A stretch of 64,000 nt of DNA from Utricularia gibba (Eukaryota > Streptophyta > Magnoliopsida > Lamiales > Lentibulariaceae), in NCBI GenBank assembly GCA_002189035.1, contig NEEC01000002.1, positions 2,666,001 through 2,730,000 of the forward strand, read 5' to 3'. This document shows, one piece after another, positions 46,446 through 57,753 of this stretch (the first letter of the stretch is position 1; every line of letters starts with the position of its first letter). A program made the position numbers and the translations under genes. The notes under the pieces are model-generated. The model saw nothing but the letters and a program-made list of their open reading frames with translations, had not been told where the DNA came from and did no database searches.

Positions 46446-46990
46446 AGATATCGCAATCCGTTCACCGCCGGCGCCCAATTTTCAGACGAGGGTTCATCGC
46501 GTGATTTTGCCGCAGAACAATGACGCTCCTACCAAATGACGCGATTACCCTCCATTCTGTCGAAATGGCAAAATTACCCTCCATTAGAAATGACGCAACG
46601 GGTCTCCAGGATTTGGGTCATTTGGGGTATTTCACCTCTATACATGATGGTGAAGAAATGATGACCTTTTTGCCCTTTACCCATAGACTTCGCGTTGAAA
46701 TGGATCAAGGGGGAGGGAGTAAATTCAAGTGTTGCGACTAATTCTAACAACCACTAAAGTAAATAATACCAAATTCATTTGTTCTACTATGTATTCATTA
46801 TATTCACATTTACTCCAATAAAAGAACGACTATTTTTTAATCTTTTTTTTAATTATTGTCTTTTGATATTAGAGAAGCTCGTGAATCTAAGTTGATCCTC
46901 ATGATCAACCAACTGTCTCTCACTTTGAGCTGTTTTGTTACTCTTTGATTCATCCATGAGAAATATCCACTTTGATGGGAAGAAACAAGG
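46446..46990. other. DOHH upstream region
   Basis: Presumed promoter. ATTACCCTCCATT occurs twice (about 46545 and 46572) close to repeated AATGACGC motifs, a short imperfect tandem duplication near the start codon. Toward 46900 the sequence becomes AT-rich. No gene. Confidence 0.45.
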
Positions 46991-47115
46991 AAATTCTTTA
47001 TCACACCAACACTTGGAAAGAGAATTTCATATACTAGCCAACTTTGTCTTCTAATATAGCATTTCATTTACACATTATCATTTCTTATTTTTTTGGTACG
47101 AAAATTCATATAAAT
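46991..47115 (+). repeat. Left terminal inverted repeat of the Mutator-like unit
   Basis: Reverse complement of 52340-52477 over most of its length. The best block is the 30 or so bases around TCACACCAACACTTGG. Confidence 0.65.
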
Positions 47116-47369
47116 ACATACTTTTCTAAAAAAAAAAATATTTTATCATATTTTATATTGAAAAATTTAAATATAATAGATTACAATATAATTAAATTAC
47201 AATATTTATATCAATCAATAAATTAAAACATAACAATTAAATATATGCAAAAATTATGCAATAAAATATTTAATAAATGCATAAGCAATATTATTCGAAT
47301 TAAAATCCCAAAGTCTCGAAAACACATTCTTAAAAATATCTAAAATTGAAATTAATTAACTCTTTATCT

Positions 47370-49450
47370 TCTCTTCGAATGTATATGAGTTAAGCTGCTT
47401 GAAAATGGTGTTGATCTAGCACGACCTCTGGTATTTACTCTTCTTGCTGGATTGTGAATAAGATCAAATGGAGATGCACCCCATCCACTCTTAGGTATTG
47501 GTGGATTAAATTGCCTTTTGTATATTTTCACAAGAGTCTTCACTTGATAATATTTTGAAATATAAGAACTTGCATCTTCATTGAATTCATTGTATACCTA
47601 AGAGAGGAATAAAGGTAACAACCATTATGATATTACAAATAACACGATACATCAAAAGATAATTTTTACCTAAATAACATATGAACATGGAATAGCTTTT
47701 TGCTGCTACTTTCCACAATTACATGTCAAATCTGTCAAATAAACAATAGAGTAACGTTTGTTTTTTCTAGAATTTTTGCTCCAAGACATCACAGTAGCAC
47801 TCATTTTCTCTGCATTGTATTTCTTATCTTGTAGTTGGTTGATTTGTCATCACATTTACTCTAAATAGATAGTGAATATGAAGTAAACAATTGACCCATT
47901 TCCATGAGTAAATCCATCTTCGCTTTACTATTTGTGAAAATCTTAACACGTCTCTCGAAAGTGGCTTCAACAAGAGCTTTTGGAGGTAATCTTCGTGTCC
48001 CACGTAAAACACTGTTTAATGATTTAGAGATACTTTTGGTATGCACACCACATCTGCAAAAATAAGAAATATAAGGATAACATAGTAATAATATGAATAA
48101 AATTATTCCATTTTAAGTTACTTAATGCTATCATCATATGATAATGTCCATCGCTTTGAATCGATTTCATGGAGATACTCAAATGCTGCTTCATTCTTAT
48201 TTCTGATTTTCTGCATAGCTATCTGAAACTTTTCTTTTTTTGAACTCAAGGCAGCTTCCCAAAATAAATTAACCAAATGTTTCGACCTAGAATGGGATAT
48301 GAAATTTATAAGTAGATGTTGCATACAAAATCTGTAATCTCTCATAGGCTCATTGAAAGCAGGTATATCCTTAATCGCAGATAATAATCCTGCACCACGA
48401 TTAGTTACTAGACAAATACGACGTCCTTTCACGATATGTTTAACTAAAAGTTTAAAAAACCAATAGCATGATTCATAAGATTCTTCTTCAATAATAGCAA
48501 ATGCAAGTCAAATTATAGTGCAGTCACCATGAAGTGTGCATGCTATTAAAAGGTGATATCTATATCCTATATATAGATGTGTTTTATCAAAAGTAATAAC
48601 TGGATGACAATACCTAAAAGTATGGATGCATGGTCCAAAAGCCCAAAATATATGGTGTAGCATTTGCTTGCTATCAGGAGAACGAAGATTCTCATATTCA
48701 AATATAGTATCTGTGATAAAACAAATATGTTAGTAAACAAACATCAATATTTCTAAAATAATAAAAATGAATTACCTAGATTGGATTCCTTAATAGATAA
48801 CAAATAAGAAGGGAGTTTTGTCACCGATTCCTCCCAAGTACCATACATATGCATTATAGCACGCCTAATAGCAGTCCATCCAAGCTTATATGATATCTTG
48901 AAATGATAAACTTCATCAATATCATCAATGACATCAGAAACACGTACCTGGATTCGCTTTTAACCTTGTTCATGATATGAAAAGACACAAATTTGATAGT
49001 AATGCTATCATTTCTAGCAGTTCTGTAACTGCTAGAAAAGCAACTATGAGGCCCCTCGTATTGTGTCACAGTCCAAAACTGAGTGACACTACTATTCCAT
49101 ACCTTAACACGCCATTCACATGGAAGTGTTGCATTACGGTTGATACAGTTTTTTTCATACTACTTGTTGTTACTCTTCTCAACATGAAAAGTCCTTTTCA
49201 GCTTCGTGATACAATAATAATTCAATGTTTCCTTCATTGAAGTTTTATCTTTGAAGAAAACCCTATTGCATAGATCACTGCTTGTCCCATCAAAGAAGTT
49301 TAAAGTCTTCTCAAACTTAACTGCTATTGGAATTTCCAATGCCACATCTCTTTCATAAAACTTGCCTTCTGTTTGTTCATCATCATCATCATCACTTGAA
49401 GAAAGTGAAGATGGAATAATGTCTTGCATCATTTCATTTCAGCTTGTTCA
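47370..49450 (-). pseudogene. MULE transposase relic
   Basis: Reverse-strand pieces appear in the order of a MuDR-type transposase. An acidic N-terminal region (SLSSSDDDDDEQ) comes first, then FKDKTSMKETLNYYCITKL with FHVEKS. The transposase core has CHPVITFDKTHLYIGYRYHL, EESYESCYWFFKLL, RICLVTNRGAGLLSAIKDIP and YRFCMQHLLINF. Near the end is a SWIM-type remnant (LTCNCGK ... IPCSYVI), then RVNTRGRARSTPF. Frame changes and stops split it. The second catalytic Asp, normally in a SDRH-like block, reads TNRG, and the SWIM His reads Tyr, so it is dead even apart from the stops. Confidence 0.75.
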
Positions 49451-50513
49451 GTAGCATCTTCCTCACATAAATGATCCGAATCTCATAATATGTCTTTATC
49501 ACAAGGTGATTCTGGTGGTGAAGAATTGTGATATGTTGGTGAAGTGCATAGATTATTATGATTGGTTGATACTTCTCCAACATTAACTAGAAATAAAACA
49601 TAAAATATATCATTACCACAATTTAATCATATGAATTCAAAAAAATATCCTAAATGTAATTTAAAACTAATAATAATAAATATTATTTGGAAAAAAAATT
49701 GCATATTAGTGTGTTGTTGAATGATCAAATTCATGAACCTTGGATTTGCACTAATATACATATCGACACCTGAAACCATACGACTTTGATTAAAAATCAA
49801 AGACAAACTATCATCCGTTTGATCAAGATTATGTCAGTACTTCTAAAAACCCATTTGTTAAGTATCGTTTTCTTACTATTTCTTAGGTTGTTTTTATGTT
49901 TGATTGTAATTAGAAATGTCCAATTAGGAGTCTATAATATGAGATTTAGGTTTTTATCTAGTTCACGGTAGTTATCCTAAATCTTGTGGTTTATCTATTA
50001 ATTTTTACTAGTTTTAATTGAGTTTTTCTAGAGGCACACACGTGGCAGGAATTGAAAGAAAGAGAGCATCATATGGCGACAAATTGGATCTTCCCGAGCT
50101 AATATTCCCTTGATTTCTGGAAGACTGCAGATGCCTAATCATGAGCCTTGATGCGCGGAACATGTGAGTCTATGACAAGCGACATCATTAGCGTACCAGT
50201 GTCAGACGTTGCTTGCAAGTCATCCCAAGTTCAGCAGAACCATGGGGACACGAAATCTTAGACTCTCATTGAACTTCGGTTCTGTTGAGACAAGCAGTAG
50301 TTAGTTTAGTTTTCTCTTTTGTTTCTCTCTCTAGAGGAATTTTCCTTTAGCTTCTTTCTAAAACTTTGTTTTACTTTCCTTTAGTTAGTATGGCTGTTCG
50401 CAACTAGAAACTTCCGTTTCTAGGTTGGAACACCCCCAATTCTATATTTCGTTAGTTTATCTTCATCTCTTCTTTGAATCCGAACGGGTTTCATATGTCT
50501 TCACGCAACTTCG

Positions 50514-50867
50514 TTGCAGTCTTTCTGTAACAATCCCCTTATTCAAGATTCATGGTTAGCTGAACACTACCCGTGGGTTTTGGAGAGGAGCAAGGTGGAA
50601 AGCACCAACTCATTGGGTCATTGGCAACACTCGAGCACACGCGTGCAATTCGGCCGTGAGAGTACGCTGGCAGGACCTCTTATTCTCACGTTCGTCCAAG
50701 GAGGATCAACATCGGGCTATTCCCGTGCCTTCTTGCAAGAGAGTGTAAAGGAAGGTAGACAATTCCTTACTCCTATAACCGAGTACTCGAGAAGACCAGA
50801 GAAGAATGAAGACACAATGAACATAGCTGGACAGGATTCCAATCCCTGGAACATTTACTTTATTTAA
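50514..50867 (+). other. Unidentified 117-codon open frame inside the Mutator-like unit
   Basis: An open frame with ordinary codon complexity (IQDSWLAEHYPWVLERSKVE) but no family I recognise. It lies between the MULE relic and the copia fragment, in sequence less AT-rich than its surroundings. It may be part of the copia LTR or leader read in antisense, captured host sequence, or chance. Confidence 0.2.
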
Positions 50868-50879
50868 GGTTCATCGCTT

Positions 50880-52061
50880 ACGTTTATTTCAATTGTCTAT
50901 TCAAAACCCTTCTTATTCCCTTACTCAAACTTCATCATCAATGTTTCTCACAGGATTTCACGATCCCCCAGGATTTCAAGAGGCTCTTCGAGAAATCAGT
51001 CGAATATATACGTTAATCCTAATGGGCTTGAGACAAAAACAGAGCAAAACGTGGGCTCAGGCCGCACACACGCGAGAGGCTTTTGGGGTGGGTTTGCACC
51101 CCCCCTGCGCGTAGCCATTTATGGGTTTCAGAGCCCTCCGAGAGCCCAACCCGATCTAACAAATTAAGACCCTGCACGCGCACGAGGCCCAACTCACTCT
51201 CAAGCCCATCAAATGTATTGGGTTTTCTTCCCTTATAAACTAGTTGAACATGTGTTCAACTAGCAATGTGGGATAGAGCATCCCTTCTCCAATACATCTT
51301 ATTCCAACAATCCCCCATATATTGGAGAAGGCCCAAGTCTTGCAGGCTCTAATATCTGGAGAATGGTATCTTTCGATTATGAACCCATCTCTTGATTGCC
51401 CTACACATGTATCACTAAGTAGACGGTGAAATTGTATTTCTATGAACCGAATATTATTTTTTGATACAAAGGCATAGCCAATCACATCAAGCCCACCCCC
51501 ACATTTATCGACTATTTAACGCTCAAGCGCACCCATAAGCCTGGTGCAGCTCCTGTTGATTCATAAGTATTCTAGAGATCACATATATCTCATAGGAGCG
51601 TCTATTCTCCACACTTATATAGGTGTCTCTGCCTACCACACCCTGCTTCTATGTGTTACTGAATTTCATCAGCTACAGAGATATTAAGAGTAAGTACTCA
51701 TCCTTCCCTTTGTAGGTAGAACACATATTCCATAGGAACGACCACTTGCCAAGAGTTGTGTTCTCAAAACTAGCAATGACTTGTTATTACCCATATGAAC
51801 CTGATCAATGTGTTTCTCCTCTCACAGGTTGGGTTACCATCAATGTCGTTTACTTATCGGCATTAGTCTCATTCCCCACGAAAGCTCACAGATCTTCTCT
51901 CTATTGAGAGGCTTGGTCGGTGGATCGGCCAAATTCATTGACGTTCTCACGTATTCAACGGAGATCACACCGATTTTCAACAGCTGTCTCAATGTTCCAT
52001 GCCTCAGTATCACATGTATACTATTGCTTCGTTTTTTAATTTTGAATTGGAAAAAAGACAA
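50880..52061 (-). mobile_element. Ty1/copia 3' end: RNase H tail, polypurine tract and LTR start
   Basis: At 52061-51840 the reverse strand encodes RHGTLRQLLKIGVISVEYV and NLADPPTKPLNREK, the standard C-terminus of copia RNase H, ending near SWGMRLMPI. About 500 bp of noncoding sequence follows, then a polypurine tract (TATATGGGGGA, about 51311-51321) and TGTTGGAATAAG at 51309, the typical start of a copia 3' LTR. The far end of the LTR is not certain and about 50880 is a guess. Everything upstream of the last 75 or so codons is absent, so this is a truncated copy. Confidence 0.7.
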
Positions 52062-52260
52062 ATAAATTAAATATTATATCAAAATTTTTCAGAATTTTAA
52101 TGTTAAAATCTGAACATGTCAGTATCACATGTGTAATATTGTTTTGTTTTTTAATTTTGAATTGAAAAAAAAAAGATAAATTGATATAATGTTATACCAA
52201 ACTTTTTATAGAATTTTAATGCTAAAATCTGAACATGTCAATGTCACGTATGTATTATTG
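52005..52260. repeat. Degenerate tandem repeat, about 115-119 bp, two copies plus part
   Basis: Copies start at about 52005, 52120 and 52239 with CA(G/A)T(A/G)TCAC. Each holds TTTTTTAATTTTGAATT and AAAATCTGAACATGTC. The first copy overlaps the broken upstream edge of the copia fragment, so the junction itself may have been duplicated. Confidence 0.7.
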
Positions 52261-52339
52261 TGTTGAACAAATTGATTAAAATATAATATAAAAAGAAATA
52301 AATATATTATTTATTTGAATTTTCGTGTAAAATATAAAT

Positions 52340-52477
52340 ATAAATTGCTGATTGAATTTTGGTGTAAAAATTAAATAAGAAATGATGATGTAGAAATGAA
52401 GTGGAGCACTAGAATACAAAGTTGGCTAGAATTTGGAATTCTCTCCAAATTCCAAGTGTTGGTGTGATAAGGAATTT
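52340..52477 (-). repeat. Right terminal inverted repeat of the Mutator-like unit
   Basis: Partner of 46991-47115. It contains CAAAGTTGGCTAG and CCAAGTGTTGGTGTGATAAG. Resemblance may extend outward with gaps, since AGTTGGTTGA occurs beyond both arms in inverted orientation. Confidence 0.65.
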
Positions 52478-54253
52478 GCCCGAAACAAACCCTCTCCAAA
52501 TGCTATCTCATCTCTTAGTTGGTTGAAGAAAAAAGTATTCCTACTCTAAATGCCTTCTGAAAAATGAAGATTTTAGATAAAGGGTCATAAATGACAACAT
52601 ATTAAGAATGAAAAAAAAAAAAGAGAGATAGAAAAATAATACACACATTTGCCAATGTGAGGAATACGAAGAAAAGAGATATTTCTCACATATCTCAAGA
52701 ACATCTTTATGAAAAAAAAAAGAGATGATTTATACAACATACAAACACTCCAGGAGGAGACAAAAGACAAATCAAAAGGTTGGAGAATAAGGAGAAACAA
52801 TCTCAACCAAGAAAAAAAAACCCAAGAAACTCTATTTAAGGAGATATTGCTCCTAAATGGGAATACTATTGAGGAAGTGGAATTTAATTTACACTCACTT
52901 GCAGGAATTGAATATTTTATTTTTAAATTGTAGTTTTAGAGAGTATTTGATAGTATAGTATACAAGATTTTTATTTAAATTTACACATAAATCATTGTTT
53001 GATTAACTAGCATATGTATACGAGTCTTGTATTATATCACTCATATACTTATTTTTTGAGCATATGAATACTATATATAAATGAAGGAATGACTAATTAT
53101 ATTTATACTATTCACATACTCAAATTTTTATTTTTTAATATCAAACGTTATATATAATTGAATATATACATATTTAATTATATTATATTTAAAACATACT
53201 AATACTATATTATCAAATGACCTCTTATTGTTATCACCATGACTATAAACATGTTTTTATATTTGATTTATGAAGTTATTTTGTTTTATTGAGATATGAA
53301 TGTCTAGCTATTGTGTGGTGTCTTACGAAAAAATTTGGATGTGTGTGACATTGGCTTTGGGATCGAGACCTTGTGAGTATTTTATTACATATGAATGACT
53401 TTTACTAACAAATCAAAATAGATTCAAAAGGGAAAAGCATAATGCATTTAACATAAAATATATAGATTTCGACAATATCAAAATATAATTAGGATATAAG
53501 TCAACATTCCGACTAACCAAGTACAAAAAATTAAATGATTAAAGATTTTTTTATTGCAATAATCTATAAATTAAGATTTGTGGATAAACTATAATTGCAA
53601 CCTTTAATCCAAGAAAAATCAATATATAATTTTTAATTTTTTTAAGGATTCAGGAGACCGAATCAACAGGTGATTCCGCGCATGGGAATCCATGCATATC
53701 GCCAAAATCCCCCTAACTTAGATGAGAGGTGAATTCGATGTAAAATGATTAATATTAATTGAAACGTATATTATTATAATAAAATAATAAGCTTTTTAAT
53801 ATCAAATAAATGAAATATTAGGTGCATAATACTAATCAAATTATTAATTACAACGTTTCACTAGGATGATAATTAATTAGAGAAAAATTGAGTTTGGTAG
53901 GAAAGTCAAAGGGCTGGGGAAGGAAGGAATGACGCGTGAGAAACGACGTGGTGACATGCAAAGAGGATCTACCCTTTTTCATATTCAACATCACACATTC
54001 CCATGTATCGTCCTGCTGACCGACGATATTTTCAAACTCACACTCCCCATCTGCGCGTCCGCTCGCTTCGCCTGCTGCGTTCAAAGAAACGGATCTCGGG
54101 ACTGATCATTGAAGGAGACAAATCAAATCACCTCTTGAAGGGAAAATTTCAAGTCAACCGTCGGAATCACAAAGTCTTGCGCCGATGTTTCGTACACACC
54201 ACAGTGCAAATAAATACCCACATAGGCTGATTGTCATTCTTCCCACAGTTTAT
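52478..54253. other. AT-rich spacer upstream of the first peptide gene
   Basis: No coding exon supported. Open frames at 52585-52933 lie in A-rich sequence and show no domain. The last 300 bp are more balanced in composition and probably hold the promoter of the peptide gene at 54254. Confidence 0.4.
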
Positions 54254-54541
54254 ATGATGGGTATTCAAAGACTGGAGATCGCGCTTCTTGCTCTGCTCCT
54301 CCTGCTTCAAGTGACCTGCGAGGCCTCCAGAGTCCCCAGAGAGGAGCCACCTCCGTGGACCCTGAACCCCTCTCTTCTGCTGCAATCTTTGCAGGCTGGT
54401 CGGCAGGGGGGGCCGCCGTCCCCCAACCGGTCGACGTGGATTCCCCGGAGGCCGGCCTCGAGCACCCTTGGGAGGAGGCTTTTCGCAGGGGCCTCGGCGC
54501 GAGGATGGCTAAGTTGGGCGAAGGAGAAGACTGATGATTAG
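54254..54541 (+). CDS. Small secreted peptide-like precursor 1 (95 residues)
   Basis: No named family recognised. Starting at the tandem ATG (54254), the product has a strong signal peptide: MMGIQRLEIALLALLLLLQV, then TCEAS. The expected mature part is proline- and arginine-rich and has no cysteine. Its core is GGPPSPNRSTWIPRRPAS, followed by LGRRLFAG and an acidic end. The same layout appears in the gene at 56605: a signal peptide, RV near the cleavage point, PPSPNxxxxIPxR, then a basic pair and FA. Plant signalling-peptide precursors often look like this, with a variable pro-region and a short conserved core. The open frame extends upstream to 54185, but that adds a poor N-terminus. Expression is not shown by sequence. 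Confidence 0.55.
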   Translation: MMGIQRLEIALLALLLLLQVTCEASRVPREEPPPWTLNPSLLLQSLQAGRQGGPPSPNRSTWIPRRPASSTLGRRLFAGASARGWLSWAKEKTDD

Positions 54542-56604
54542 TGATGAGTGACGTAATTTGTGTAAACAAACACTTGATTCTTTTTTTTATTATTTTTTTT
54601 ACAGTAGAATGCAAAGGCCAGGGAATGGAATGGTCTTGTGCCCACCTCCGGTTGTGTGTAGAAATGTGATGATCCTATGTCCCTTCAGACAAACCCAATG
54701 CCGGTCGGAAACAACAATGTTTACAGTCAAGTGTTATTTCAAGAATTAGCACCTATTTTTCACTCATGTATTCATTTCCATTATTTATCGAAATGATATA
54801 ATTGATCTTTTGAAATTACTGTTAATTATCATTATTTAGTAATCAATCCATGATCTTTCAAAATTGATTATCATTATAAAAACCCTAATTTTTATCCCTA
54901 AGTATATTGGGAGTGGACAGTAGTTATGGACTTGCCATCACATATTCGTTGGAATCCGTGCACATGATGTGCAGGTGGAACGAATCGTAGCGGCTTCGTT
55001 GTACGTTAGTTTTTTTTATTTTTTTATATTTTTAATCATTAATTTTAATAATAAATATTTATTCATGTAATGAAATAATCAAAATCTTAATCGATTCATT
55101 TGATTTTCTTGCATTTTCATTCATTTCCATCTCGGGTGTTTGACTATCACCAATCAATTGCCATAGTTATGTGTCATTTCAAATCCAACAATTATCGTTT
55201 ATTAGTTACCACTTTAATTTTTATTTATTTTTTGTGAATGTTCAATTTTTGGTTAAAATTATTTTATTTTAGTATTTTAAAATAATTTAATATAATTTAA
55301 ATATTATAAATTGAAATTATCCCAATACATTCATAATTTTTCGAATCATGAATTAATGCATCCTAATTTGTGAATCAACGAATACACGCACCCGTATCTA
55401 TATATATACTAAGTTGTGATGTATAAAATCAATTTTGTCAAATAATAAAGAAGTAAAAGTTAAATATTTAAAACCAATTGTACGGATATTGAAACAATAG
55501 AGATAAAAATATTTAAAATAGAATATACAAAATAGACATGTTTATAAATTATGAAAATAAAAATTAGAAATGCTATTTTCGCTAAATAGAGATAAAAATA
55601 CTATAAATTGATTTTGTTCTACATCCTAAATTTTGAGGACTAGACATGTTTCGTACAAAATAGTGCGGATAAATTATGAAAATAAAAATTAGAAATGCTA
55701 TTTTCGCTAAATAGAGATAAAAATACTATAAATTGATTTTGTTCTACATCCTAAATTTTGAGGACTAGACATGTTTCGTACAAAATAGTGCGGATAAATT
55801 ATGAAAATAAAAATTAGAAATGCTATTTTCACTAATTACTCACCATTCTGAAAAAAAAAATTAGTACAATCAATTCAATTCTATCGACTTTTGGCATCAC
55901 CAATTCAATTCTATCATGATTTTGGAGGTATTTAAATAATCAATTTGGGATATAAAATTATTATAAACAATTTTAACCATCATCTCTCTTCAAATAAATT
56001 TTTGTTGTATTTTTCTTTCAAAATTTCATTCCAATTTCGCTTGTATACAGACTAGGATTTCTTGGTGTTAATAGAAACGACTTTTCGCTATATTTTTTTT
56101 CCCTTCTCTTTTTGTATCAGTTGTTTTTATTTAATTTTTTATGGTCGACTGCATGCTTCTAAATATATTATTATTATTATTACTAATTATAAAAATTACT
56201 TCTATTTTTTTTATATTTGGCTTTTTTTTTTTCTGATGAGTAATTTCAAAGGTTAGGAAATGAGATGCATTTGGAGGTTGAATTCTGGGAAACAGATTTC
56301 GTGCAGCCAAGGGTGGAGTTGCTGAGGGTAAATCTACCTACCAACGCAGGGTTGGTAGTGCGTGCCGTACAGGAATAGAGGATGAATGGCGACTGCAAGG
56401 CTCCGCAGTTGGAAATTTCTGCCCCCGTCTCCTTGAAAAAAATCAGTAGATTCGGCAGTCAATTTTTCAGCTCATCCTTTTTGAATATACTTGTCAGCGA
56501 GTTCAGATCGCTAATGGCGGAGCCGAGCATCCACCACTTTTCATAAGAGAAACAAAGAAAGAAACAGTTACTTGCATTTCATCTGAGGCCCCGTTGCGGC
56601 GGAG
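54542..56604. other. AT-rich spacer between the two peptide genes
   Basis: No gene seen. It contains the 125-bp tandem repeat listed separately. The last 350 bp (from about 56250) are less AT-rich and probably hold the promoter and leader of the second peptide gene. Confidence 0.45.
55546..55835. repeat. Tandem repeat, 125-bp unit, two copies plus part of a third
   Basis: Unit starts at 55546, 55671 and 55796 with AAATTATGAAAATAAAAATT. It contains TTTTGAGGACTAGACATGTT. Over the overlap the copies are almost identical, which suggests a recent duplication. It is noncoding. Confidence 0.9.
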
Positions 56605-56862
56605 ATGATGATGCGACGGAGCTCTTCACTTGTTCTCCACGCGTGGTTGCTTGCTGTTGCTCTCCGTCTGCAAACGAACGAAGGAACCCGAGTCCTTCAT
56701 GGCGAATCCCCGATACTACCGCTGCTGCTGTGGCGGGAGAGCAAGCCACCGTCTCCGAACGCCTGCTCGTACATTCCGGGAAGAGGCGATAGGCTGTGCC
56801 TGAGAGTCCTCGACGGGAAGAGCTTTGCCGCCGTGGCACCTGCACCGATTCATCTGACCTGA
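56605..56862 (+). CDS. Small secreted peptide-like precursor 2 (85 residues)
   Basis: No named family recognised. MMMRRSS is followed by a hydrophobic stretch (LVLHAWLLAVAL) and a possible cleavage before the TRVLHGES segment. The core is KPPSPNACSYIPGRGDR, then LRVLDGKSFAAVAP. Aligned with precursor 1 it shares RV, an LLL patch, PPSPN, IP, a following R, and a basic residue before FA. Here two cysteines flank the IPGRG part (CSYIPGRGDRLC), so a disulfide loop is possible, unlike precursor 1. The pair, 2.1 kb apart on the same strand, looks like an old tandem duplication. The similarity is short, so the relation is inference. Confidence 0.5.
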   Translation: MMMRRSSSLVLHAWLLAVALRLQTNEGTRVLHGESPILPLLLWRESKPPSPNACSYIPGRGDRLCLRVLDGKSFAAVAPAPIHLT

Positions 56863-57753
56863 AACTGAAGCGCCTGCTCGTTAAGGAGGCTGCAGGCTGT
56901 GCTGTGCCTAGGAGGAATTAGACCGAGGAACAACGCCGTCAGGGACCTCCACCAATTCGATGGCCATCAAACTCAAGATACAATACTGTACAGTGCACAA
57001 CCTTTTCACCAACCAACCGTTCTTTTCATAGTTGTGTTGCAGCTTCTGAGTTTTTGAAGCTTTCGAGACAGAAGCCACATTTTGATAGAACACTAGCACA
57101 GAAATTGTACCAATTCACACGATATATTCGCACTGTATCAGAAGAAAAAATATGCAGACATCACTTAGCCACTGACATAAGAACAATAGCCTTATTGTTC
57201 ATGAAGATTTTCAAACCTGCTGGCGTGAGGCTGCTACCAAGGTCCCTGCTTCTAAGACAGCTGCAAAAGAACAGAAAATGGGCAAACATCCACACAGAGC
57301 TCGAATGCATTGTTGTTGTAATGGGTAACGACATATACATCAGCTGGGAACAAGTTTCCCGTACCATCATCTACCTATGAATGCACAAGATACAAGTAGA
57401 GAGGCCAGAGCATGAAGGCGAGTGACTTACAGGTTACACTGCAAATGCATTGCTGTCACTGAGAGAAGTGTAGATGAAACCTTAAGGTTCTCCCATCATC
57501 TACCAAAGAATACACAATAAAGGAGTGAACTTTTTGGCGTCATTAGAGATTGAAACACATCACAGATATAGAGGATTGAACGCGAAGCCATTTCCAAAAT
57601 CAGCATCCAATATATAAGTTAAGCAAAAAGCCCTGAAGCAGAACAAATCAGCAATTAGAGAAAGCCAAAACACTACCATAATTCGGGTCTGAAAGCAACT
57701 ACGGTGTACAACCAGATAAACATTTACATAGGGAGAGTGCAATCAAAACGTCA
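56863..57753. other. Spacer and presumed histone H1 3' UTR
   Basis: Reverse-strand H1 transcript probably ends here. Open frames at 56908-57099 and 57161-57380 exist on both strands, with no domain and no splice context I can defend. A neighbouring exon is possible but not supported. Confidence 0.4.

Larger units (their letters stand above)
46991..52477. mobile_element. Putative 5.5-kb Mutator-like element with nested copia fragment
   Basis: Inverted repeats bound the unit: left about 46991-47115, right about 52340-52477. They share AAATTC(T/C)TTATCACACC then AACACTTGG, CTAGCCAACTTTGT and CATTTCTTATT, with mismatches and a few small gaps. GAAACAAGG just outside the left end and GAAACAAAC 4 bp outside the right end match at 7 of 9 bases, a possible decayed target-site duplication. 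Inside are a reverse-strand MULE transposase relic and the 3' end of a copia element. The exact termini are uncertain because resemblance fades at the outer ends. Confidence 0.6.

Noticed and set aside
56908-57380. Possible reverse-strand exons downstream of histone H1
   Set aside because: Open frames exist on both strands, but no coherent splice chain or domain was found. More likely H1 3' UTR and spacer.
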